Part shown: positions 49,751 through 60,357 of the stretch, piece after piece | How the letters are laid out: each line of letters starts with the position of its first letter | Position numbering within the stretch: the stretch's first letter is position 1 | From: Chrysoporthe austroafricana | Taxonomy: Eukaryota; Ascomycota; Sordariomycetes; Diaporthales; Cryphonectriaceae | Assembly: GCA_001051155.2 (NCBI GenBank) | Contig: JYIP02000004.1 | Coordinates: 745,576-809,575, forward strand | DNA length: 64,000 bases | Direction of reading: 5' to 3' | Position numbers and translations under genes: made by a program | Notes under the pieces: generated by a model | Databases searched by the model: none | What the model was told of the DNA's origin: nothing | What the model saw: the letters and a program-made list of their open reading frames with translations, nothing else

Positions 49751-52134
49751 TCGACTACATAGTAGTCGGTGTACTGGGAAAACCCGGCTGACCAGACTCT
49801 GGGATTATGTGCTTCTGCGACAGCCATGATGTTCCACAGTCGCGTCGAGGATGTTGGTTGAGCGGCGGGGCGTTCGTCAACATCCTGGTTAGTAGCGGAC
49901 GCCATTAAAGGTCCAAGTGGCACCCTCATTTGGGGGACAAGCCACTAACGGCGAACGCATGAACTTGCCATTCGGAAAAGTCGTCGCCAGCTCCGGAGGA
50001 CGAGGATGCTGACCTCGTCAACATACTGATCGGGAAGTAAACAGACGCGGATGAGGCTTGCTGCACATTCATGCTCGGAGCGAGGGACTCGCCGCGGCGA
50101 AAGCCGAGGCTGAACTGCACCGTGATTCGACAACAATTCGGACACGGCGAGGAAGAGTCTGCAGTCCCCTGTCTGAAGCCTCTGGGCCGCCCACGCCCCG
50201 GCCAGCACGTTGCAAGCGGCGCTGTGCCTGTGGGCGGCGGGTCCTGGTGGCCCAGGACAACCACGGAGCCGAACCGGGCCATGATCGCCATCTCCACCGC
50301 CCAGATGAGACTCAGGGAGGACCCATGAGTTCAGGAAGAGGCAGGTCAGAAAGTTGATCGGATGTACAAAGTAGATCATGGTCCTTTTGCAGCCGGTCTG
50401 CGACTCGAGAGGAAAGCTTCTTGAGCGGTTGACGGATGAGGTCGGGTCTCCGTGGCCGGCATCAATGCCATGAGGACGCGGCCGGGAGCTTCCCCGACCA
50501 CGAGCCCACGGTCATGATCGCGACGAACTGTCCCATCCCCGGCGTGATTACGGCCACAAGCCCGCATCCTCATGTTGTATCTGGCATTACCTGGCATTGT
50601 ATGGAGGTCTCGACTGATCGCAGGATCGCGATAGTGCTGAGAAGGGTGCACAACCACAGCGGCAGCAGCAGGAGGAGGAGGAGGAGGATGAAGATGCTGC
50701 AGATGACCGCAGGTTATGGGGTGTCGCCGGCATAGCTGCCCTGCGTGGTGAGGTCGTTGCCCACCAGAACCATGGCGGACCCCGGCCTGTGCGAGAGTAC
50801 GTAGCAGTTGTCAACGCCTGTCTGCTGGTGAGGTGAACCCACATTTTGGTTCTAGCGCGGTCAGATGCAGGTGCTAATGCGGCGCTGGGAGGCCCCTGTA
50901 CCCCCCTCCATCAGCGGCCGAGTGACCTGCCTGGCTGCACTTGCGTTCCCATGGCCTTCTCATGCCGCACAGGCTGACGAGGGCCCTCCGTCCTGCCGGG
51001 CCCGGAGGCGACCACATCTCGGCCACAGGAGGCGCCAAGAAGGGGGTAGGACAGAGCCTCGCATCGTGATCATGGCGGTGACAGGATGCAGCACACGGGC
51101 TGGGGCGGGGGCGGAGGAGGAGGATGGGAGATCTCTCAGTTCCCCCCTCCCCACCCGTCGTGTCGTATCCCGTATCTCCTCCACATGTTGTCGAAGATAA
51201 GACAAGATATCAGCAGATTCCAGCGACGGTGGACAGACCTTCAACACCAGACAATTAACGGCCGCCCACCTGACCAGCTGCAGAATCAGCCAGGCTCCGG
51301 TCAGGAACAGCCCGGAGTGGATCTGATATTCATTTCCACAGGTTGAGGAACAAGTCAGGAAAAGCACCTCGATACGACCTGGAGCGACCTGTGCACGCCT
51401 ACTTGCCACGACCCCTGCCCGCGCTAGCAGGGATATCCCGGGCACCTGCACCGAGTACCCTGGGGGTTGGAGCCGGGATGCCTGCCCTTCCTCTTCCATC
51501 TTTTCCATGGCCATTGTCCGCCTGGGCCCCACGCTGCATGGCAATAAGACTAGCGCCTACCCCAACTGCCTGCTCCCAGCGTCCAACAAGGGCCGTTGGT
51601 CGGTTTTCACCTCTCCCTATTCTGCCTGGGCCAGCGCAACGGAACGGACTTGGATGGGATCGAGAAACAACAGAAACATCCACGATAGCCTCTGACGCCT
51701 CAGCCTCTCCTCCTCACTCCTCCTCCTCCTCCCCCTCCCAGCCCGATCACCTGTCCTCTTGGATATCTCGCCGGTGCGGCCTCCCCTCGTCTGCACTCGA
51801 ACGTGTCTCGAGTCTACTTGGCAGTAAGTTTATCTTGTTTCTGCGCTGTGTTGTTGCCTTATCTCTACGCCGTCCCAGCCGTGTATGTTGCTATCTTCGT
51901 GGAGGTGATGGTGTTGTTGCCGTCCGCGCCGCCGTTGCTGTTGATTGCTGTTTCTGCCGCTGTTGTCATTACTGTGTACTGCTGCCGTCGCCTGCTGGCA
52001 TGTCGACCGCCGTCGAGTGTTGTCTCGTTCTGTTTCTCTTCCCCGCCATTCCAGCCGTGCGCCCTCTCCGCAACATTCCTGGCCGATTACCTGGACCGAC
52101 GCCCACTGCAAGCCACATGCCACAAGAAGAAGCA

Positions 52135-52155
52135 AGAGAGAGAGAGAGAGAGAGA
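52135..52155. repeat. AG dinucleotide microsatellite
   Basis: About ten AG units in the C/T-rich leader upstream of the LRR gene. Confidence 0.8.
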
Positions 52156-53167
52156 TGGGGCATAGCGAGGACCCAAGAAAAAGGAGCAGTGACAGTGCCA
52201 AGCGAGAACCTCGTCCCGACCGTTGGCGCCTCCCACTCGCGTCCACGCCGTGATCCTACATTGTCCTGTTCTGGACGACCTCTTGTGCTGGCCGGCCCAT
52301 CTTCAGCCCAGCGCCTGCTGCACCACGCTCGAGCGCTCAGTCAAGACCCCATGTTTGTCGCCGTTGAGTGACCACGACGGTTGTGCGCAAGGGTGTGTGT
52401 GCCCGTCCAACTGCCAGTGGTTACGCTTGTGGTCGACTACGAGACTGCTCCTGCCTCGCCACATCGCTCAGCATTGGATATCTTCCGGCTTGGACCCTCA
52501 GCCTCTCGACCGCGGCCAGCCCGATCACTGGAAACAGGTTTCCGTGACAATGTCTTCGCTGAAACACTCGAGGCCATTCTTCCAGCCCGCACATCTCCAG
52601 ACTTAAGTCACTGCCGCGGTCGCTTTTCAGGCCTCAACTCTGTTCCGACCAAGACCTCGACCACACCCCGTCCTCTCCTCCAAGGCTTACTCTCGAACAT
52701 CGGCACTGGGACTAATAGGAATACTGCGCTTCCAGGAGTTGGTTCTCGGTACAATCACGCAGCACCGTAATTTCACACAACCACACACAAACACAAGCTC
52801 TCGGCCCCTCCAATCGAGTTTCGTTCTCTTCTGCATTTTCCGGCGCCACAGCCCCTTTTTCGCATAATTTCGTGCCTCGTTCTGTACACCAAGATACTGA
52901 CAGATGACCTCGCACAGGCTGTTGGCGACCAATCGCCAAGAGAGGTTGTGTCCTCGATCCCCTAGAACCCCTCGACCCCCGAGGTCACCTCGCCTTTCAC
53001 GACCTGGCGCTGCTGGACTTCAGACGAGCTATCGTCGCGCTCTACTAGCATCCTGCCTCGCTCCCGACCGGTTCGCCTTCACCATCCTCGCTAGTCACCT
53101 CCTCGACACCCTTCTGCATAGTGCTCCGTCGCTTCTCGCTGGCTGCGTCTCCCATGCCTTTCCAGCA

Positions 53168-55801
53168 ATGAACATGGACTCAGAAGACGGGGAGTTGTTC
53201 GTGAAGGTACGCTTGGGCATCCTAAAGCCCTGGGCTAGAAGCATCCATACCACACGTCCAGGGTAGAGACTGATAATGTTGGAAATACAGCAATTAGCCA
53301 CGTTTGTGCGCACCCACGAGAAGGCTTTGGCCAACGCCTTGCAGTTGCGAAAACAAAACGCTCCGCGGCATGGTGCTTCGCACAGTGTTTCCTCGGTGAC
53401 CACCAATGGCCTCTCGTCACCAACCGTCCCTGAAAGACCAGCCACGTCAGGGGCCTCTTCATCCAATGGCCTCGCCTCCGCCCTCTCCTTCGGGTCCCTG
53501 AACTTCACATCGCAGTCCGCTAAATCCGCGAAACTTGCCCTGACGCCTCACCACCTTTTCTACCTGCTGTCGCGATTCGAAGAGCTGGGCATACCTGTCG
53601 GCCCCATGAAGGTCCGCTTGGAAAACCTGCATGACTCAACCTCGTCAGCAAATTATGTCTCGTTTCTCAGCCAGCCTCAAAGGGTCAAGACAGGCGCCTC
53701 AGAAGTTGGCTCTATACGGTCAGTGTCCAGCATGAGGAGCGTGGTGTCAGGCATGTCTGCACTCTGGTCGAACTTTGGCATTGGGTCGAACATATCTGCC
53801 GCCCGCATGGAAAAACAAAAGGCTGCTCTGCAGGCAGACCTCAAATATCTGTACTCGGCCTTCACGAAAATTCCGTGCCTCCGACTAGCACCAGACTGGC
53901 GGGCAAGGCTCATCAAGGGTTATGAGGAGTTTCCTTTCGACTCGGCAGTACCACTTCACGTGTTCAAAAACTGCCAGGCTCTGGAAGTCTGTGATATCGA
54001 CTTCCGACAGTTCTTTGGCTGGGATCGTATGGCGGATCAGTTGAGGTCCCTGACACTCAAGCGAGCAAGCATCGAGGATCCGGGCGATTTGCTCATCGAC
54101 ATCGTCCTGGACGACATGGACAAGAGGAGACGGCGGACATCGAAACAACAGAAATCACCGACGGCGCCGTGGCCCGGGACTGCGAGCCCACGGAGGAGCA
54201 TGATATTTGCAACTCCTGCCGAGCTGCACAAGTCGACTTCGGCTCCTGGTTCACCTGGCTCGCGACTTGCGGAGCTGAACGTTGGCTCTATAGGCAGTGA
54301 GGCCGCCATTGAGGACGATAATGCGGCTCGGTACGCCAGACGGAAGTCTGTAGCCGTCGCAACTATCGAACCGCCCAAATCACCCACCAAGACGGCGTCA
54401 AGGCCAAGAAGTCACTCTCCACGTAGACCTGCCAGCTCACGACACGGCTCACACCACGTCCGCAGCTCCCACAAAGTCCAACGGTCGGGTTCTGGCAGCT
54501 CTCAGTCCAGTCTGTCCGACTCGTGGTATCCAGCCAGGGGCAGCATGACCAATTTCCCCACGACGACTGTCCTACCTTCATCAAAATGGCGCTTCTTGAG
54601 GCACCTAAGTCTTGCCGAGAACGATCTTACCTCCATAGCGGCGACGAGTTTTCTACCCTTGTCAAACACCCTCTACTCCCTCGACCTGTCCAACAATCTC
54701 TTCAAGGAAATCCCCGACAGCTTGGCCACCCTTACTGCGCTCCGTGCTCTCAATTTGTCGAAGTGTATGATAGAGTCTCTGCACTCGCTCACCCGGAACC
54801 CACTGCCAGCTATCACGGCTCTGAACCTGCGAGAAAACCGATTGGAGTCTTTAGCTGGTATTGAGAGATTGTACCCCTTGGAGCGACTGGATCTAAGGGA
54901 CAACGGCCTGAAGGACCCGGTGGAGCTTGCGCGTCTAACAAACATTCCCGACATACGCGAGATTTGGGTCGAAGGCAACCCCTTCACAAAGACTCACAAG
55001 GATTACCGAATCACGATCTTCAACCTCTTCAGGCAGTCGCCCGGTTACACTGAGGATGTTCTGATCGATATGACCGGCCCCACATCTTCAGAAAAGAGAT
55101 ACTTGGTTGAGCGTACCAAAGAACCTCTCCCGGTGCCTGTTATCAAGCCCCCGGTGCCGGAGATGAAGGCCGTAGACGTGAGCAAGCCAACCATTGTGTA
55201 CGACGCACCCCAGAAGACGGCAGTGTTGCGCAAAGAGCGCCCTTCACCCAAAACGGTTGCCAGCGAAGTCAACACAAGTTCGACTCGAAGGCCTCGCCGA
55301 GCACCAAAGCGACGAATCGTGGACCTCGCTGACACCAAGCCGCTTCCACCGCCACCGTCCCTCGAAGAGGAACCCGCACCAGCTGTCACATCCCCCGATT
55401 ATAATTACCGAATCTCACAAACCCCTCAAATTCATCAAATCAGTCCTATGCCTGAGGCAGGTCGTGGCGCGGGGACCCGTGTTGTTCCTCGCATTGATAC
55501 CTCAACAATCCCGAAGCTACCTCCTGTCACCCCTACTCAGGATATCGGAACACCGACGTCGTGGTCCGACCCTAACAGGTGGGATACGGGGGGTGAGGTG
55601 TACCGGCGCAAGGTCGACACGCTGCGCAGCAACGTCGTCGACGGATACCTAGGCGCTCTCAGTGAAGAGCGATGGGACACCAACGGCACTGCACACTTTA
55701 CAGAGTCGCCTTTCGGTCACTCTAATTCACCAATGCACCCGAACTCGGCTGCTCCAGCCCTCCACCATCCGGCGGCCGAACTATCGTCTGTTGCTATCTA
55801 A
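53168..55801 (+). CDS. Leucine-rich-repeat protein
   Basis: Large fungal LRR protein of unknown function. Two exons: 53168-53206 (13 codons) and 53291-55801, giving 849 aa. The 84 bp intron joins ELFVK to QLATFVRTHEKAL in phase, a junction that reads like other fungal members. The N-terminal third is conserved helical sequence (LALTPHHLFYLLSRFEELGIPVGPMK and DLKYLYSAFTKIPCLRLAPDW). Residues about 445-580 contain SDS22-like LRRs: LRHLSLAENDLTSI, LYSLDLSNNLFKEIP, LRALNLSKCMIESL, ITALNLRENRLESL and LERLDLRDNGLKD, then a cap with DIREIWVEGNPFTKTHKDYR. The remaining parts are basic and Ser/Pro-rich, probably disordered. The frame of exon 1 is open back to an ATG at 52904; the later start was preferred because it is close to the conserved part. 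Confidence 0.85.
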
Positions 55802-58464
55802 ATCAAAACGTCGGAGCCTCCAACCATCAATTGGTATGATACCCCATTTTCGACCCTTCGCTAGATACCAGCCTTCCCGGAATACCTTCTTCGATACTAC
55901 CATCTTTCGGAGACTTCAGCGATTTTCATGATTGGTCATTGGATTTTTGTCATTGTCACTAGAGCATAGCGGACATCGGCGTTCATGTTTTCGAATTGCT
56001 TTCGTACGATTCTACCTCTACATACACTGTTTCCGAGAAAATTATTCGTCGGCCTGGCCCCGCAACATCGACCATGGGCGACAACAATCTGCACAGAGAC
56101 GTCGACTTTTGCAGTGCGTATGCTCAGGCGCCGCGTACGTACTATCAATATTGCCATCTTGGTGGCAGTCTCCACACAGCAAAATACGTCTTATAAAAAG
56201 GACAAGGAAGGGAGATCATTTGTTTGCATCTGAGCTTCAATTACTGTTCAACGACATACCATTCGGGCTGGGATCCAAGGCCATCTATTCTCTTTCCAAT
56301 GGTACATTATTACTTACCCGAGAGGGCTGGATCATTTCTATTCGTCCCCCTTGCAATCTTGTCTTTTCATCCTGCCTCATCAATTGTATTGTCTAGCATG
56401 GCGGCATGCCCGAAAAAGTCTACGTGGATGGTTTTCTGGTTGTTTTTCCTATTGTATGTCTTCGCGTCTAGTTGCATTCGCGACTTGAATCATGGTCTCA
56501 GCGTTGTGTGTTCTACTGGACATGTTTGGATTTGTCCTATACGGCGAACTCTAGATGGGCGGGGAGGGCGACGAAAGAGGAGTTGATTGTGTGTTCTCTC
56601 ACATGGGCGTGTTTGTTTGGACGAGTAGATGGATGGTGACGAGTTAGTTGATGTATGCATCTGTCAGCTGGTCGGCCCTGGAAGATGGTCGTCAGGAAAT
56701 GCTTCAGTGAACGGCCTTTACTGAGTTGAAGAAATGATATCACGGCTGGCATATTTGGCTCTGATTGTGTTTTCCTATTGCAGTCCTTCGTGATCTGATG
56801 ACCGTGATATTTTGGTGGCGCGTCTAATGCTGCCTACCGCTCCATTTCAGTCAGTCTCAAACAAATACTTCTATTATGACCAACTCGAAAACCTCCATGA
56901 AGTTCCCTTTGTCTATATGTGAGCTGGGAGAGAAGGATCCAGGCGTACAGATGAAGACTGCTATTTCTCTGGCTACCTGGAGTCCTGAACATCCTGTCCA
57001 TCCTCCACCGCCTTCCGCCTCGCTATCGCCTCTTCCATCGACTTACGGACGCGCCCATGAATCGCCTCGCAATCTGGCAGCATGCCCGGGCGCAGGCTGT
57101 CCCTGTAGAGCTGCGCGTAGGAGACGGCCCAGAAGGTCATGCCCTAGCCGATCAGCATTGAGGTTGACGTCGGCCTCGATCACCGCCAGCATGGCGGCGA
57201 CCTTGGCCTCCGCGGGGTGGTCAGTGAGCGGCTCTACGGACAGCGGCGGTCTATGTACCGCATACCAGCGGCAGGCGTCTTCCCACTCCTGTTTCCTTCC
57301 CGAGCTGTCTTGGCTGCTCTGGCCTGGTCTCCCTCGTCTGGTTTCTGCTGAGACCCAAGAAGTTGAGTTGTGTGACGTTGCTAAATTTCACCGCGCCTCA
57401 ACATCAGAGCCCGTGCACGAGCTGAGGTTACCTAGATAGCTTATGAAGGATAGGTGAGTCCTCTATTTTCTTTATACCCAGCAACAATAACAACAATATA
57501 GAGACCCCGCTACCAAACCAGTACACTTACAGCGTGGGTCGTGCCAGAATGCTCATAAAACCTTGATAGGCGGAAGTGACTGACTTGTAACTGCAATAAA
57601 TAACTTCAGATAATGCTTTCCGAGTATTTATGCAGTTCTTTAGTTGCGAATATTGTCAATGGCATTTGATACTGTCTTTAAAATTTTATTGGGACGAGCC
57701 TCCCGTCTTATATTATGTTTGCTATTTTGTCTGACTATTTAAAGAAACAACGTAAATAGGCTCCTTTAAGAATTTAACTTTCTTAGATAATGTTATTATA
57801 AGTAATACTATTTAAGTAAGTATGTAACTAAACTTAATATTGACTGCCTGTAGCATTCGCTTTTATGATATAGTACTATTTACATTTATTATAAGGACGA
57901 CTAAGTAGTGCTTTCGGCACTACTTTCAATTATAGATGTCTGTTCAAAAGCGGAAACAGAAATTCGTACATGAATTGAGCATCAGATATATTTTTCTTAC
58001 TAAGGGTGTGGTATATAAGAGAACCTACTATGGGCAAGCATTCACGCATAGTATCAAGAGTAGGACTGCTATAGATCTTGTAAAATTTCTAAACATAAGC
58101 ATGGTATGTATGATGCAATTCAAAATTAATCCTCTGCACGCTTTTCTAAAGTCTCAGCCAAGACTAATCACAAAGATTATGCTACTAAGTTGTTACTTGG
58201 TTCACATGGGCTACTGAGAAACATTCTTGCCACAAACAAATTTTGTGATGTAAAATTTTGAAGGCAAACCCCCCGGGGGAGGAGAGGAACGGTCCCAAAT
58301 ATAAGATAGTGATCCAGATGGAACATAAGTCCTGTTCAATACTTCAAGTATTCATCTATCCGCTCCCGTAGATGGATAGTCTAGGACTGGTCTCCTGGCG
58401 CATAGTTCTCTTGCAAGTTAAGGCCAAGTCGCATCTTTGAGTCGACACACACCGAAGTATTCCA
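55802..58464. other. Gene-poor region with an AT-rich island
   Basis: 2.7 kb between convergent genes. The first part is LRR gene 3' UTR and unassigned DNA. On the minus strand at about 57000-57310 a protein-like reading is split by a frame change. From 57440 to 58260 the DNA is strongly AT-rich with many TpA steps, visibly different from the neighbours. A 93-codon frame at 57936-58217 inside it has no recognisable features. Confidence 0.45.
57440..58260. other. AT-rich island
   Basis: About 820 bp of markedly AT-rich, TpA-rich DNA in an otherwise GC-balanced window. Such islands in ascomycetes are commonly remnants of RIP-mutated repeats. No element ends or coding domains remain visible. 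Confidence 0.6.
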
Positions 58465-59508
58465 TCACTTGAACAAACGGTCTCCCAGAGTATCTCTGAA
58501 CTGCTCCGGTCGATACGGGAGGAGGGCATCCACAGCCTTCCCTTTATCGAACAGTGTCCCGCCCGTGATATCGACCTTGTACCGTTGCCCCTTGACCTTG
58601 ATCGGCGCAAAACCCTCCCTTAACAGGCCCCTCTTGAGGCCCTCAAACGCACCACTGACACCCCTTCCAAAGGCCTCGAAAGGCTTCACGACCGCGCCCA
58701 TGACGCCAACAGCCCTCTGCACCGGCGGCGCGCGCGACGCGGGGCCCGCCGCTAGGGGCATATCCTGGAACCGAAAGGGCAGCCACACCTCGCTCGGCGC
58801 GGCGATGACCCTCTTGGCGGGCAGGAAGGGCACCAGCATGCTCATCTCGCAGTCCAGCGCGACGGGGCTCTCCCTGAGGGCGTCGAGCGAGGCCTGGCGG
58901 GCGGCGGAGACCTCGCCCGAGGTGCGGAGGTACGAGGCGGGCACGGCGGCCTTAGGAATGACGGCGATCCTCCGCACGATGAAGGCGGTGCTGTAAAGGA
59001 ACCAGAAGCCGGCGGAGACCATGGCCAGGCAGATGACAGCGAACAGGTGCGGGACGTACCAGGCCAGGCCCTCGGGCGGGTGGGCGACGCTGTTCCAGTA
59101 GTGGAAGACGGCGTAGGCTATGCAGAAGGCGGCGGCACAGAGGGAGGAGACGTGGATCCAGAAGTGGGACGGGCACTGGTAGAGGACGGTGGGCTTGCCG
59201 CGGGCGGCGAGGCGGTTCGCCATGGCCAGGCTGCCTGTGGGCGAGGGGGCAGCGGCGGCCGGTGGTGTGCGCGGTGGTGTGCGTGGTAATGAGGTGTGTT
59301 TCGCTGCGGAGGGGGCCTTCTTGGCGGCATGGAGGCGGGCGGATGTTTGGAGGTTGCGCGCGGCTTGTATTATCGGGCTATGGCGGACTGCCTGTGCTAT
59401 TCTTGGTGCCATTGGTCGCTGCGCATAGCTGTGGCCGGCCGTCTTGGGGAGGGAGGAGAAGATGCGATGGCTCAGGCCTAAGCCTAGGCCCCTCGAGAAG
59501 GCGGACAT
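58465..59508 (-). CDS. Mitochondrial two-helix membrane protein, TMEM223-like
   Basis: Predicted mitochondrial inner-membrane protein resembling the TMEM70/TMEM186/TMEM223 superfamily (yeast Mrx15 is a relative that works near the mitoribosome); exact orthology is uncertain. Single exon, 347 aa from the ATG at 59508. The N-terminus is a mitochondrial targeting sequence rich in Arg, Ser and Ala (FSRGLGLGLSHRIFSSL ... RNLQTSARLHAAKK). Two transmembrane helices lie at about residues 118-138 (HVSSLCAAAFCIAYAVFHYW) and 148-173 (VPHLFAVICLAMVSAGFWFLYSTAF), separated by a short loop, followed by a soluble domain starting RRIAVIPK. The C-terminus ends GKAVDALLPYRPEQFRDTLGDRLFK. An in-frame upstream ATG at 59583 would add 25 residues with a run of seven His; the start at 59508 makes a better targeting peptide. 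Divergent from the PDX1 gene, also mitochondrial. Confidence 0.75.
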   Translation of the reverse strand: MSAFSRGLGLGLSHRIFSSLPKTAGHSYAQRPMAPRIAQAVRHSPIIQAARNLQTSARLHAAKKAPSAAKHTSLPRTPPRTPPAAAAPSPTGSLAMANRLAARGKPTVLYQCPSHFWIHVSSLCAAAFCIAYAVFHYWNSVAHPPEGLAWYVPHLFAVICLAMVSAGFWFLYSTAFIVRRIAVIPKAAVPASYLRTSGEVSAARQASLDALRESPVALDCEMSMLVPFLPAKRVIAAPSEVWLPFRFQDMPLAAGPASRAPPVQRAVGVMGAVVKPFEAFGRGVSGAFEGLKRGLLREGFAPIKVKGQRYKVDITGGTLFDKGKAVDALLPYRPEQFRDTLGDRLFK

Positions 59509-60357
59509 GATGTGATGGTGGTGATGGTGGTGTGACTGCTTGAACGAGTCCGTTAGAAGCTGCGCGGAGGATGTAGCTGACAACCCAAGGGTTGGTTTAC
59601 TTGCCTCAGAGGGAGATACTGGTCAGCTCGCGAGCGCCCAGACGGGAGGCTTGGACAGATGACTCCAGATCGACAGGTGGATTCACGAATGAAGCGGGAT
59701 GGCGACCATGTGAACGAAGTCTCAGGAAGCCGGCGCGGAGCTCACAAAATATGTCGACTAGGGTCTGCAGGGATTCCTGCGCCGTCATCGAGACACCCCG
59801 GTCATTGGTCCATGGCTTCGGGTCCCTTGAACCTCTTCGGCGTTTGGAAGATAATGATCAGTCTGGATGCCGTGATGCCTATATGGTATATACAATTTCA
59901 AGAAGAAATGGTCGAGATCGCACTATATGACGGATCGACCTCACCGATAGATCACCTACTGGATTGCGCTGACGAGGGGCCTCAACACTGGAGGTACCGT
60001 AGTACCGGAGTACCGTGGGCTCGGTACAAACTACCAGCGGTACGTACCTCTTACGAAGAAAAAGACTAGGGAATGCCAGAGGGCCGGGCTGCCATGCATG
60101 TACAGGGTACCGGAGCTTTGAGCTGCAGGACCTGGGCCTGATCCCTGCCGGAGCAAAAGCTGGCCTGGCGAGGAGCGGAACCACCGATTCGGTCCCCAAC
60201 GGAGGTCCAAATTATTTCTCTCAACGCCGCGACCGCACCCAACGTCCCGCCTACGCCGACCTCCCACCACCACCGCCGCCGCCACGCCCCCCCTTCCCCA
60301 TCTCTCGCCAGGTCTCGACGACTGCTCCTCTGCGCGCCCTCGTGACTGCTGCCCGCG
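59509..60357. other. Divergent intergenic region
   Basis: 849 bp between two mitochondrial-protein genes on opposite strands, so both promoters must lie here. The part nearest the PDX1 start is C/T- and CCACCG-rich. No supported gene. Confidence 0.5.

Larger units (their letters stand above)
43913..53167. other. 9.3 kb gene-poor region
   Basis: Long block without a supportable gene. Frames of up to about 340 codons exist (for example 51343-52371, plus) but are low-complexity Pro/Ser/Arg stretches of C/T-rich DNA. Minus-strand pieces between 49.9 and 51.4 kb contain hydrophobic segments in different frames and may be a decayed or intron-rich membrane-protein gene. Microsatellites: GGTGCT at 49729-49750, a GAG run near 50671-50690 and AG at 52135-52155. 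The last 1.5 kb is C/T-rich and probably the leader of the LRR gene. Confidence 0.45.

Noticed and set aside
51343..52371. 342-codon plus-strand frame
   Set aside because: Low-complexity Pro/Ser/Arg translation of C/T-rich leader DNA and a microsatellite; no family pattern.
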